A stretch of 64,000 bases of DNA from Streptomyces sp. B1I3 (lineage in GTDB: Bacteria > Actinomycetota > Actinomycetes > Streptomycetales > Streptomycetaceae), in contig NZ_JAUSYD010000001.1 in assembly GCF_030816615.1 (NCBI RefSeq), forward strand, positions 6,656,501 to 6,720,500. Direction: 5' to 3'. Each line of letters opens with the position of its first letter. Position 1 is the stretch's first letter. Made by a program: the position numbers and the translations under genes. This document shows, piece by piece, positions 1-7,964 of the stretch. The notes below the pieces were generated by a model that saw only the letters and a program-made list of their open reading frames with translations, made no database searches and had not been told where the DNA came from.

Positions 1-2
1 TG

Positions 3-293
3 CCGACCGCGCTGATGCACCCCTTCGCCTTCGTCGCGGAATCCGTCGTGCCGGTGCGCGCCTTCGAGAGCCAGATGTACGTCGCGTACGTGAACAGGAC
101 GGGCACGGAGGGCGAGTTCGAGTTCACCGGGCTGAGCTGCCTGGCCGGCCCCGACGGCACCGCCCGTACCCGCGCCGGGCGCGGGGAGGAGCTCGTCGTC
201 GCCACCGTGGATCCCGCCATCCTCGATGCCTCGCGTGCGGCCAACCCCTATCTCGCCGGCCGTCGCCCCTCGCTGTACCGCTCCCTCGTCTGA
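3..293 (+). CDS. Carbon-nitrogen hydrolase (nitrilase superfamily), C-terminal part
   Basis: The frame is open from the window edge to a TGA at 291-293, so the 5' end lies outside. The visible 96 residues read like the C-terminal third of a nitrilase-superfamily amidase: a segment with FESQMYVAYVNR, then the GLSCLAGPDG strand pair that flanks the substrate pocket, and the closing NPYLAGRRPSLY. The catalytic Glu-Lys-Cys residues would lie upstream and cannot be checked. It is followed after 80 bp by a flavin amine oxidase on the same strand. Such a pair could turn an amino acid into an amide and then into an acid, but this is inferred from neighbourhood only. Confidence 0.8.
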   Translation, partial: PTALMHPFAFVAESVVPVRAFESQMYVAYVNRTGTEGEFEFTGLSCLAGPDGTARTRAGRGEELVVATVDPAILDASRAANPYLAGRRPSLYRSLV

Positions 294-373
294 GCCACCC
301 GCACACGCTCCCTCGTCCGAGCCACCGCCCACCCCCGCGTTCCCCGCGTTCCTTCGCAAGGAGTCCGTACCCC

Positions 374-2080
374 ATGACGTCCACGGTGCCCAACGCTGTC
401 CAGCACACCGACGCGCAGCCGCCGATCACCATGTTCGGGCCGGACTTCCCCTACGCCTACGACGACTTCCTGGCCCACCCCGCGGGGATCGGCCAGATAC
501 CCGCGACCGAACACGGATCCGAGGTCGCCGTCATCGGCGGGGGACTCTCGGGCATCATCGCCGCCTACGAACTGATGAAGATGGGCCTGAAGCCCGTCGT
601 CTACGAGGCGGACCGGATCGGCGGCCGGCTGCGGACGGTCGGCTTCGAGGGCTGCGACCCCTCGCTGACCGCCGAGATGGGCGCCATGCGCTTCCCGCCC
701 TCCTCCACGGCGCTCCAGCACTACATCGACCTCGTGGGCCTGGAGACCGAACCGTTCCCCAACCCGCTCTCCCCGGCCACTCCGTCGACCGTCGTCGACC
801 TCAAGGGCGAGTCCCACTACGCGAGGACGATCGACGACCTCCCGCAGGTCTACCGCGACGTCGCGGACGCGTGGAGCGCATGCCTGGAGGAGGGCGCCGA
901 CTTCTCCGACATGAACCGTGCGATGCGCGAGCGTGACGTACCCCGCATCCGGGAGATCTGGGCGAAGCTCGTCGAGAAGCTCGACAACCAGACCTTCTAC
1001 GGCTTCCTCTGCGACTCCGAGGCCTTCAAGTCGTTCCGGCACCGGGAGATCTTCGGCCAGGTGGGCTTCGGTACCGGCGGCTGGGACACCGACTTCCCCA
1101 ACTCCATCCTGGAGATCCTCCGGGTCGTCTACACCGAGGCCGACGACCACCACCGCGGGATCGTGGGCGGCAGCCAGCAGCTGCCGCTGCGGCTGTGGGA
1201 CCGGGAGCCGCAGAAGATCGTGCACTGGCCGCTCGGTACGTCGCTGGCCTCGCTGCACGGCGGACAGCCGCGGCCCGCCGTGACCCGGCTCGACCGCACC
1301 GCCGGGAACCGGATCACGGTCACCGACTCCACCGGCGACATCCGCACCTACCGGGCAGCGGTCTTCACCGGTCAGTCCTGGCTGCTGCTCTCCAAGATCG
1401 CCTGCGACGACGCGCTCTTCCCGATCGACCACTGGACGGCGATGGAGCGCACCCACTACATGGAGTCGTCCAAGCTGTTCGTGCCCGTCGACCGGCCGTT
1501 CTGGCTGGACGCTGCCGTCGACGGCAGCGGGGCACCCACCGGCCGAGACACCATGTCGATGACGCTCACGGACCGGATGACCCGGGGCACGTACCTGCTG
1601 GACGACGGTCCCGACAAGCCGGCCGTCATCTGCCTCTCGTACACCTGGTGCGACGACAGTCTGAAGTGGCTGCCGCTCTCGCCGAACGAGCGCATGGACG
1701 TCATGCTCAAGTCACTCGGCGAGATCTACCCCGGGGTCGACATCCGGAAGCACATCATCGGCAACCCGGTCACCGTCTCCTGGGAGAACGAGCCCTGGTT
1801 CATGGGCGCGTTCAAGGCCAACCTGCCCGGCCACTACCGCTACCAGCGACGGCTGTTCACCCACTTCATGCAGGACCGCCTGCCCGCCGACAAGCGGGGC
1901 CTGTTCCTCGCCGGCGACGACATCTCGTGGACGGCCGGCTGGGCCGAGGGTGCCGTGCAGACCGCGCTGAACGCCGTGTGGGGCGTGATGGCGCAGTTCG
2001 GCGGTGCCACGGACCCGACGAACCCCGGCCCCGGCGACGTCTTCGACGAGATCGCCCCGGTCGAGCTGCCGGAGGACTGA
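374..2080 (+). CDS. FAD-dependent amine oxidase / amino-acid monooxygenase
   Basis: 568 residues. The dinucleotide-binding motif VAVIGGGLSGIIAAYE lies near residue 52, followed by the acidic VVYEAD and the GGR motif (RIGGRLRT) of the flavin amine oxidase family. Near the C-terminus LFLAGDDISWTAGWAEGAVQ is the second FAD contact region. The length and the insert rich in Asp/Trp suit the tryptophan/phenylalanine 2-monooxygenase and L-amino acid oxidase branch rather than classical MAO; the substrate cannot be read from sequence. AAGGAG sits 11 bp before the ATG. It probably forms a two-gene operon with the upstream nitrilase-family gene, which would fit an oxidase that makes an amide and a hydrolase that cleaves it. 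Confidence 0.85.
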   Translation: MTSTVPNAVQHTDAQPPITMFGPDFPYAYDDFLAHPAGIGQIPATEHGSEVAVIGGGLSGIIAAYELMKMGLKPVVYEADRIGGRLRTVGFEGCDPSLTAEMGAMRFPPSSTALQHYIDLVGLETEPFPNPLSPATPSTVVDLKGESHYARTIDDLPQVYRDVADAWSACLEEGADFSDMNRAMRERDVPRIREIWAKLVEKLDNQTFYGFLCDSEAFKSFRHREIFGQVGFGTGGWDTDFPNSILEILRVVYTEADDHHRGIVGGSQQLPLRLWDREPQKIVHWPLGTSLASLHGGQPRPAVTRLDRTAGNRITVTDSTGDIRTYRAAVFTGQSWLLLSKIACDDALFPIDHWTAMERTHYMESSKLFVPVDRPFWLDAAVDGSGAPTGRDTMSMTLTDRMTRGTYLLDDGPDKPAVICLSYTWCDDSLKWLPLSPNERMDVMLKSLGEIYPGVDIRKHIIGNPVTVSWENEPWFMGAFKANLPGHYRYQRRLFTHFMQDRLPADKRGLFLAGDDISWTAGWAEGAVQTALNAVWGVMAQFGGATDPTNPGPGDVFDEIAPVELPED

Positions 2081-2117
2081 GCGGGGCCGGGGGGCCGGTG
2101 GGACGGCGCCCGGGGCG

Positions 2118-2918
2118 TCAGCGGCAGGGAGTGAGCAGGAAGCGCCCCACCAGGCCGACGCCCGCGTCCGTCCAGGCCCTGACCTCCTCCGCCAGCAGCG
2201 GCAGCCCCCGCAGCCGCCACAGCACCCCGGCCGCGGTCCACGCCGCATCGCGGGCCCGCTCCAGGCTCCAGACGCCCGCCAGATGGGTGAGCGGGTCGGC
2301 GATCCCGAGCAGATCGGGGCCCGGCATCAGATCGTCGCGGATCCGCTCCTCCAGCACCGCGAGGAGGTCACCCACCCGTTCGAACTCCTCCTCCAGGTCA
2401 CCGGGGACGCAGTCGAGCGCATGGCAGGTGTCCACGACGGCCAGGGCGAGATCGTGACCGATGTGGGCGTTGATACCGGCCAGGGCGAACTGGAGGGGGC
2501 GCACGCCGGGATGGCGCCGGTGCTCGAACAGGGGACGCCAGCAGTCGGGCGGCCGCCCGCCCGCTGCGGCCGTGTCGACCGCCGTCAGATAGCGCTCCGC
2601 GAAGCGCACGTCCAGTGCGGACACGGCCGCCCGGTCGCCGAAGGCGCCGTCGCCGATCCGCGCGCCGATGGTCTCGGTGACCGTCAGGTAGAGCTGGTTG
2701 AAGACCGCCACCCCGTCCCCGGGCGGCCAGCCGGAGCGGAAGTCGCGCATCCGCCGGATCACCACGTCGATGTCGGTCACCGGGTCGATGTCGGTCACCG
2801 TGCCGGCGTCGGTCACCGCGTCGGTGTCGGTCACCGTGCCGGCGTCGGCCGGCGTCCTGACATCGGCCATCGCGCCGACCGACTCGGCCGGACCCGCGCA
2901 CTGCTCGAAGCGGTTCAT
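2118..2918 (-). CDS. DUF5995 family protein
   Basis: 266 residues, no signal peptide and no clear membrane segment. The core reads as the DUF5995 family: VFNQLYLTVTETIG, then FALAGINAHIGHDLALAVVD, then the helical acidic region around residues 170-200. The family is common in actinobacteria and has no established function. The N-terminus carries a low-complexity VTDxxx hexapeptide repeat (encoded at 2767-2840) that lies outside the conserved domain. The ATG at 2918 is the longest choice; an internal ATG giving MADVRTPADAG about 16 codons later is possible. The gene converges with the amine oxidase, 37 bp apart, and lies downstream of the permease on the same strand, 110 bp away. Confidence 0.7.
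   Translation of the reverse strand: MNRFEQCAGPAESVGAMADVRTPADAGTVTDTDAVTDAGTVTDIDPVTDIDVVIRRMRDFRSGWPPGDGVAVFNQLYLTVTETIGARIGDGAFGDRAAVSALDVRFAERYLTAVDTAAAGGRPPDCWRPLFEHRRHPGVRPLQFALAGINAHIGHDLALAVVDTCHALDCVPGDLEEEFERVGDLLAVLEERIRDDLMPGPDLLGIADPLTHLAGVWSLERARDAAWTAAGVLWRLRGLPLLAEEVRAWTDAGVGLVGRFLLTPCR
2767..2840. repeat. 18-bp tandem repeat, four units, inside the DUF5995 gene
   Basis: TCGGTCACCG recurs at 2773, 2791, 2809 and 2827, an exact 18-bp period. On the minus strand it encodes four VTDxxx hexapeptides in frame, so changes in unit number would keep the gene open. Confidence 0.85.
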
Positions 2919-3028
2919 GCGCGCAGCGTCCCAGCCGCGGGCCCGCCAGGGCGCCGACGGGCCGGAGCGTTCATCGGAACGGACGAACGTCCGGGCGCCG
3001 GGGGAGGGAACGGGGGCGGGAGACGAGG

Positions 3029-4423
3029 TCAGGCCGTCCCGGCCGGCGGCTCCTCGTCGTACGTGGAGGTGCCCGAGTCCAGCAACGGCTCCTGCGTCTT
3101 CAGGTGGGCGGGGGCGAAGGCCCGCAGGGCGTGGTAACCGGTGATCACGACGAGGGTGCCGAGGGCGATGCCGCTCAGCTCGAAGTTGTCGGTGATCTTC
3201 AGGCTGACTCCGCCGACGCCGATGATGATGCCGGCGGCGGCCGGCACGAGATTGAGCGGATTGCGCAGGTCGACCCCGGCGTTCAGCCAGATCTGGGCGC
3301 CCAGCAGGCCGATCATCCCGTACAGGATCACGGTGATGCCACCCAGCACCCCGCCCGGGATCGCGGCGACGACCGCGCCGAACTTGGGGCAGAGACCGAA
3401 CAGCAGCGCGAAGAACGCGGCGGCCCAGTACGCGGCGGTGGAGTAGACCCGGGTCGCGGCCATCACCCCGATGTTCTCGGAGTACGTCGTGTTGGGCGGG
3501 CCGCCCACGGCGGTGGACAGCACCGAGGCGGCGCCGTCCGCCGCGATGGCGGTGCCCAGCTTGTCGTCCAGGGAGTCGCCGGTCATCTCACCGACGGCCT
3601 TCACGTGCCCGGCGTTCTCGGCGATCAGGGCGATCACGACCGGCAGCGCCACCAGGATCGCCGACCATTCGAAGCTCGGCGCGTGGAAGGACGGCAGCCC
3701 GAGCCAGTCGGCGTCCGCCACACCGGACAGGTCGAGGCGCCAGTGATCGACGGCCTCGGCGCCACCGGCCGGGGAGTGGATCTTGCCGAGGGCGAGGTCG
3801 AGCACCCAGGACAGGACGTACCCGAAGACGAGTCCGAGGAAGATCGCGATGCGGGAGAAGAACCCGCGCAGGCAGACGACGGCGAGCCCGGTGAAGAGCA
3901 TGACCAGCAGGGCCGTCCACTGGTCCTGGGGCCAGTACGTCGACGCGGTGACCGGCGCCAGGTTGAAACCGATCAGCATCACGACGGCGCCGGTCACCAC
4001 CGGCGGCATCGCCGCGTGGATGATCCGCGCGCCGAACCGCTGCACCGTGAGCCCCACCAGGAACAGCACGACACCGACCACGAGCACCGCGCCCGTCACG
4101 GTGGCACTGCTGCCGCCACTGGCCCGGATGGTCGCCGCGACGCCCACGAAGGAGAGCGAGCACCCCAGATAGCTGGGCACCCTGCCGCGCGTCGACAGCA
4201 GGAAGATGGCGGTCGCGACACCGGACATCATGATGGCGAGGTTGGGGTCCAGGCCCATCAGGACCGGCGCCACGAAGGACGCGCCGAACATGGCGACCAC
4301 GTGCTGGGCGCCGAGTCCGAAGGTGCGGGGCCAGGAGAGCCGCTCGTCGGGGCGCACCACGGCCCCTGGTGCGGGAGTCTTCCCGTCGCCGTGCAAGGTC
4401 CAGCGCACGCCGAGGCCGCCCAT
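3029..4423 (-). CDS. NCS2 family uracil/xanthine permease
   Basis: 464 residues with about 12-14 hydrophobic segments. The family signature is present: the VVALIAENAGHVKAVGEM region with the conserved Glu, and GGPPNTTYSENIGVMAATRV, which matches the UraA/PyrP substrate-site loop. It should import uracil or a related nucleobase through the cytoplasmic membrane, coupled to protons. The ATG at 4423 gives the usual N-terminal length. Part of the gene (3797-4097) exists again at 8858-9158 with three mismatches, so this copy is the intact parent of a truncated duplicate. Confidence 0.92.
   Translation of the reverse strand: MGGLGVRWTLHGDGKTPAPGAVVRPDERLSWPRTFGLGAQHVVAMFGASFVAPVLMGLDPNLAIMMSGVATAIFLLSTRGRVPSYLGCSLSFVGVAATIRASGGSSATVTGAVLVVGVVLFLVGLTVQRFGARIIHAAMPPVVTGAVVMLIGFNLAPVTASTYWPQDQWTALLVMLFTGLAVVCLRGFFSRIAIFLGLVFGYVLSWVLDLALGKIHSPAGGAEAVDHWRLDLSGVADADWLGLPSFHAPSFEWSAILVALPVVIALIAENAGHVKAVGEMTGDSLDDKLGTAIAADGAASVLSTAVGGPPNTTYSENIGVMAATRVYSTAAYWAAAFFALLFGLCPKFGAVVAAIPGGVLGGITVILYGMIGLLGAQIWLNAGVDLRNPLNLVPAAAGIIIGVGGVSLKITDNFELSGIALGTLVVITGYHALRAFAPAHLKTQEPLLDSGTSTYDEEPPAGTA
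3797..4097. repeat. Direct repeat copy A (internal permease segment)
   Basis: These 301 bp recur in the same orientation at 8858-9158 with only three differences that I can count (about 99% identity). The segment is the middle of the intact uracil permease gene. Matching begins and ends abruptly, so this is a segmental duplication and not paralogy. Confidence 0.95.
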
Positions 4424-4524
4424 GGTCGCTCCCTGTTGGTGTGTGCGGTGTGCCCACCCTGGTGTTCACCCGCGGAAAAGATCAGCGCAATGGTAGTGCC
4501 GCGGCGTCGTGACCTCGCGTCCGG

Positions 4525-4580
4525 CCCTGCCGCCTGCCGCCTGCCGCCTGCCGCCTGCCGCCCGCCGCCTGCCGCCCGCC
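4525..4580. repeat. Heptanucleotide tandem repeat (CCTGCCG)n
   Basis: About eight copies of CCTGCCG with a few C/T variants, lying between the permease gene start and the copied MFS gene tail. It is a possible slippage or recombination spot at a rearrangement junction. Confidence 0.85.
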
Positions 4581-4591
4581 CTCACCGCGCA

Positions 4592-4724
4592 GTCGGGCTG
4601 TTCTCAGTCCGCGGTCGGGCTGCCGGCCGCAGCCGACGCCCGTGCGCCGCTCTCCGCGACCTTCCGGTCGCCCGCCCGCAGCACCCCTGCGCCCAGCACC
4701 AGCCCCAGGGCCAGCACCGTCACC
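4592..4724 (-). pseudogene. Copied 3' end of the MFS transporter gene
   Basis: 133 bp match 9175-9307, the last 40 or so codons of the intact MFS gene, with about five mismatches. Read on the minus strand it ends ASAAAGSPTAD and stop like the parent. Nothing upstream of it is MFS-like, so it is a truncated copy. With the permease repeat it suggests that permease and MFS genes were once adjacent, or were duplicated together. Confidence 0.9.
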
Positions 4725-4769
4725 GGGGAGCTGAGGGGAGCTCGCCACCCCCCGTCCTGGGTGATGGCG

Positions 4770-4965
4770 GCTCGGACGGCCCGGCCGTCGAGACCGGGCT
4801 CGATCAGGGGCAGCGCCTCGGCGACCTCCTCGGGCAGGTCGTCCCCGGCACCGTGGACCAGGCGCACATCGTTGTGGACGGCGCGACGAACACGTGAGCC
4901 TCGGGTGCCTGCCCCTGGGCGAGCAGCAGCGTGCCGACGCCCCGGCGCAACTCGACCGCCTCTTA
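4770..4965 (-). pseudogene. Decayed copy of the kinase-type TPR fragment
   Basis: This stretch aligns along its length with 14119-14320, the 3' part of the TPR protein at 14116-14715, at roughly 80% by eye. Shared words include CAGCGCCTCGGCGACCTCCT and GCCGACGTCTCGGCGCA-like segments. The reading frame is broken, so it is a relic. Its place after the toxin and immunity relics repeats the gene order of the right-hand locus. Confidence 0.75.
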
Positions 4966-5189
4966 GAAGGGCAGCCACACCGTCGACGTCCAGCGTCAGT
5001 ACACCGGCACGCAGGGCGGATCGAGGACTCCCGGGTTGCCCTCTCCCTTGTCCGTGCAGGTGCCGGGGCCATGCGGCGGTGGACGGGGGACTGTACGTGC
5101 CCCGTTCCTGGTCCCGCGACCCGATGTGGGCGGTGGGGGCTGAGCGAGGACATCGCCCTCGCAGCCGAGCCACAGCGGGCTCGCACGCT

Positions 5190-5268
5190 GATCGAATACA
5201 AAATGAGCTGCGTAACACCGACACGAAGGAAACCGGGTCGAATGAAAGGCCAAAGGGTGTCTTCACCA
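5190..5268 (-). pseudogene. Fragment of the Rhs-tip immunity gene
   Basis: Read on the minus strand it gives KTPFGLSFDPVSFVSVLRSS, close to DTLGPAFGPVSFVAVFRSA of the intact immunity-like protein at 14966-15247. Both ends of that protein are missing. It abuts the toxin relic directly, so the DNA between was deleted. Confidence 0.75.
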
Positions 5269-5271
5269 AGC

Positions 5272-5402
5272 TGAAATGGCGTTGTCGAACATGTGTGAAA
5301 CTCGCGGTGTACCCGGAACCTTCTCGATGACCGGACTCATGTTTCGTGGTGTTCAATTCGGCCAGGATCGGGCAGGCGTCCATATCCGGGTAGGGCGCAT
5401 GG
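5272..5402 (-). pseudogene. Fragment of the second-type Rhs toxin tip
   Basis: Matches the beginning of the toxin tip of the right-hand Rhs gene (around 15538-15670). Parts such as YPDMDACP, LAEL and IEKVPGTPR..MFDNAI are recognisable, but in different frames. The rest of the toxin is gone. It is a displaced, dead copy of the toxin seen intact at 15272-15670. Confidence 0.75.
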
Positions 5403-5598
5403 TCAGGTGGTTCGGATTATGTGTGGGGGTCCTTGAGGTACGCAACTGGATGAGGGTCGGGTCGTAGCCCGAAAGGGTCGGGTGGCAGGCAGCGGGCGGT
5501 TTCCGAGTCGATGGGTCGGCGAACAGATCGGCGGTGCCGTGCGGGGCAGGGCTTTGGTGTCGCCTACGCCCCGCACGACCACGGGGAGCCCGTCGTTC
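5403..5598. other. Intergenic, no gene recognised
   Basis: About 200 bp between the toxin relic and the SUKH gene. I see no coding similarity, strong hairpin or promoter here. Confidence 0.5.
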
Positions 5599-6132
5599 TC
5601 AAGCTGCCCCAAGTCGGCGAAATTCGTGTGTGGCGCGGGGAAACATGGACGATAGAATGTTCGACGGAAGCTCTCCGTCTAAGGAAGATGCCAGAAATTG
5701 CGTACAGGTGACTGGAAAATGCTCCCATCGGTCACCGCGGGCCTCGTTCACCATGACGGTCCACTGATCCGGTTCAAGGCCTGGCCGAACAAGCCAGTAG
5801 AGGCATTCTCCGTTGTCCGTGGTTGCCCAGGGAATTACTCGGGAGCCCTCGATCTCCAGTTCCGCCGGCTTCTTCTCGAATTGCCATAGGTCTTCGAGGT
5901 CTTCGGCCTGGTTGGCCGCCCATTCGAGGAGGTTGTAGTTCTCATTCGGGCAGCCGGGCTCCAGGATGTAGAGATAGTCGTCCCAGTTGCTCCCTCCGTA
6001 GTCGTGGATGAGTTCCTTGTAGTCGGCGGGAAGCTCGACCCCAAGATCGCGCTCGACCGCCTGCCAATTCTTCTGGCGGGGCTCGATCGGCGCCGTGAAG
6101 ATTTCGAGAAGGCGCGTCAGGGCGTTGGTCAT
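5599..6132 (-). CDS. SMI1/KNR4 (SUKH) family immunity protein
   Basis: 177 residues. The SUKH pattern is clear: an N-terminal helix with WQAVERDLGVELPADYKELI, then HDYGG, then hydrophobic strands with YLYILEPG, and later the IPWATTDNGECLYWLV strand pair. SUKH proteins are typical immunity proteins of contact-dependent and Rhs toxins, often against nucleases. It starts 57 bp after the stop of the nuclease tip, the standard toxin-immunity arrangement. GC content is visibly lower than in the surrounding housekeeping genes. The gene is intact although its toxin is broken. Confidence 0.9.
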   Translation of the reverse strand: MTNALTRLLEIFTAPIEPRQKNWQAVERDLGVELPADYKELIHDYGGSNWDDYLYILEPGCPNENYNLLEWAANQAEDLEDLWQFEKKPAELEIEGSRVIPWATTDNGECLYWLVRPGLEPDQWTVMVNEARGDRWEHFPVTCTQFLASSLDGELPSNILSSMFPRATHEFRRLGAA

Positions 6133-6441
6133 CGGGGCCTTTCCTGGTGTCTGGAGATATTGATGAAAGGGCGAGTGATAGTGATTGCCTAGCCCTGTCG
6201 GTCATCCCCCCTCTTCTTGTTGGGTATCAATGCCGTATTCCTCGACTCGGTGATTCCGGTTCTTCTGCGCTGGGTGAACTCGAAACCGTCCGAGCCGTAA
6301 GCCTCGATGTACACCCCGGTGGGGATCATGTCGGTCCCACTGTATCGAGGGTTAACGCTGTACTGGATGGTCTCACCGGACTCGACAGCGGCTCTCACTT
6401 GGTTTTCGATGTGCCGCATGACGGGGGTATTCGCATACAAG

Positions 6442-6518
6442 CTCGTAACACGCTCTTGTCGATGTTGGCTGGTGGGGCGTAACCGGTGTGACGATTGGGC
6501 TGTTCGCGAGGGCGTGGA
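6442..6518 (+). mobile_element. IS5-type element, 5' end fragment
   Basis: 77 bp match the start of the complete IS at 7964 downward (CTCGTAACACG, GGGGCGTAACCGGTGTGACG, GAGGGCGTGG) in opposite orientation. The rest of this copy is absent. Confidence 0.8.
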
Positions 6519-6608
6519 GGCTCTCCACTTCCGACGAAAAGTGAACGGCGCACCCGCGTACGTCCCGGACGGGGGCGCCCGCAAAAGCACTGCGGGATAG
6601 CACCACGA

Positions 6609-7040
6609 TCAGGCGTACCGGGTTACGGCGTAGATCGCGCCCACGATACTGACGCACCACAAGACACTCAGCACGGTCACCCAGCCGCCGTGGAATCCCC
6701 GGTGTTCATCCGCTTCCGACCGCAGCATCGACCGACGGGGCCGACGAGGGTCGTACAGAACCGGCACTTGCGACCCCACGGGCGGGAGACCCACGCTGTA
6801 CAGCTGCGATTTCCCTGTGTGCCGCGCACCCTGACCGGCTTCGTACTCGTACATCATTCCCACTTGGTTATTGGCATGGAACCAGGCGGAACACACGGCT
6901 GACGCCTCACTCCACGACGATCGCGCCACGCGCGCCCGCCGCAATGCGTACAACTGAGCCCAAATTCCGCAAGTCATCGTAAACACGGATACGAAGAAGA
7001 AAATTATCATCAATAGGCCCCAATCCGGACGTCGCGGCAT
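6609..7040 (-). CDS. DUF3592-type small membrane protein
   Basis: 143 residues. A hydrophobic segment follows the start (LLMIIFFFVSVFTMTCGI), a second one closes the protein (WVTVLSVLWCVSIVGAIYAV). Between them lies a periplasmic-type DUF3592 core: YEYEAGQG, then SVGLPPVGSQVPVLYDPRRP. Function is unknown; the family often sits beside toxin or secretion genes. The ATG at 7038-7040 gives a start just before the first membrane segment; longer readings run into the transposase gene. It is carried between two IS ends and its GC content is lower than average. Confidence 0.7.
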   Translation of the reverse strand: MPRRPDWGLLMIIFFFVSVFTMTCGIWAQLYALRRARVARSSWSEASAVCSAWFHANNQVGMMYEYEAGQGARHTGKSQLYSVGLPPVGSQVPVLYDPRRPRRSMLRSEADEHRGFHGGWVTVLSVLWCVSIVGAIYAVTRYA

Positions 7041-7071
7041 AGCCACGTGAGTGCTCCGCTGCCCATCATTC

Positions 7072-7964
7072 CTTGAGGCACGATCAGGATCTGACCCTCT
7101 GCAAGCGCCGATAGCAGATGAGGCTGCAGGCGAGGGAGATGAAGGCGTCGTGGAGTTCGGTTCGGCGTTCCCAGCGGACGGCGAGGCGTTTGAAGTGGTG
7201 GAGCAGGGCGAAGGTCTGCTCCACCATGTAGCGGAGCGTGCCCAGGCCATTGATGCTCGGGGATCCTCTGCGGGGGATGACGGGCAGGATCCGTCGGCGA
7301 CGCAGTTCGTCGCGGTGGGCTTTGGAGTCGTATCCCTTGTCACCGAGCAGGGCTTCGGGCCGTCTGCGGGGCCGGCCGGGGCGACCTGCGATGGGTGGGA
7401 TGCCGTCGACCAGGGCGAGGATCTGGGTGACGTCGTTGACGTTGGCCGCGGTCGTGATGACCTTGAGCGGGGTGCCGCGTCCGTCGCAGATCAGGTGGTG
7501 TTTGCTGCCCGTTTTCAGCCGGTCGACCGGCGACGGACCGGTGTCGGCGCCCCCTTCTTAGCGCGGATGTGGGAACCGTCCACGCATGCTCGTGACCAGT
7601 CGAGTTCGCCGGCCGCGTTCAGCTTCGCGAGCAAGACCCGGTGGAGCCGGCCGAAGACTCCTTCCTTCTGCCACCGGTCCAGACGGCGCCAGCAGGTCTG
7701 TCCGGAGCCGAACCCGAGCTCCGCAGGCAGAAGTTGCCAGGATATGTCGTTGTAGAGAACGAACAGGATGCCCTGGAGGCAGAGCCGGTCCGGGACCGGC
7801 CTCGGCCCCGGCGACCGCTCCGGCCACGGCGGCAGCAACGGCTCGATCAGAGCCCACAACCCATCGTCCACGATCCACGGTCGAGTACCCACGCCCTCAC
7901 GAACGGCCGAATCGTCACACCGGTTACGCCCCATCATTCAACGTCGACAAGATCGTGTTACGAG
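7072..7964 (-). mobile_element. Complete IS5-family (IS427-like) insertion sequence
   Basis: About 890 bp containing one transposase in two overlapping frames. The 5' end is fixed by comparison with the fragment at 6442. The 3' end is placed just beyond the transposase stop, where CACGATC resembles the opposite end; exact terminal repeats are not certain. Confidence 0.7.
7084..7892 (-). CDS. IS5-family transposase, made by -1 frameshift
   Basis: The first frame begins near GTG 7892 (VGTRPWIVDDGLWALIEPLL) and stops at 7515. The second frame runs to a TGA at 7084 and contains DRLKTGSKHHLICDGRG, LLGDKGYDS and RYMVEQTFALLHHFKRLAVR, the DDE core of IS5/IS427-type DDE transposases. The frames join at AAGAAGGGGG (around 7553), where slipping back one base restores ADTGPSPVDRLKTG. 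The fused product is about 269 residues, normal for the group. This is probably programmed frameshifting, since both halves are otherwise intact. Catalytic residues would be the Asp in CVDGSHIRAKK, the Asp in the GDKGYDS part and the Glu in VEQTF. Confidence 0.82.

Larger units (their letters stand above)
6442..7964. mobile_element. Composite insertion with inverted IS ends, splitting the nuclease tip
   Basis: Both outer ends begin with CTCGTAACACG facing inward, followed by about 77 bp of similar sequence on each side (6442-6518 on plus; 7964 downward on minus). The inside holds a truncated IS end, a DUF3592 gene and one complete IS5-type element. The two halves of the endonuclease tip lie directly outside, so the unit inserted into a once continuous gene. 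A target duplication is not resolved. Confidence 0.75.

Noticed and set aside
2767..2840. Short regularly spaced repeats as a CRISPR array
   Set aside because: Exact 18-bp tandem period inside a coding frame, with no unique spacers.
3104..4897. 597-codon plus-strand frame opposite the uracil permease
   Set aside because: Rich in Gly, Asp, His and Gln without motifs; shadow of the permease gene.
6604..7088. CACGATCAGG at 6604 and 7079 as direct repeats around the DUF3592 gene
   Set aside because: Only 10 bp, and its orientation does not match the expected IS end on the left. Could be chance.
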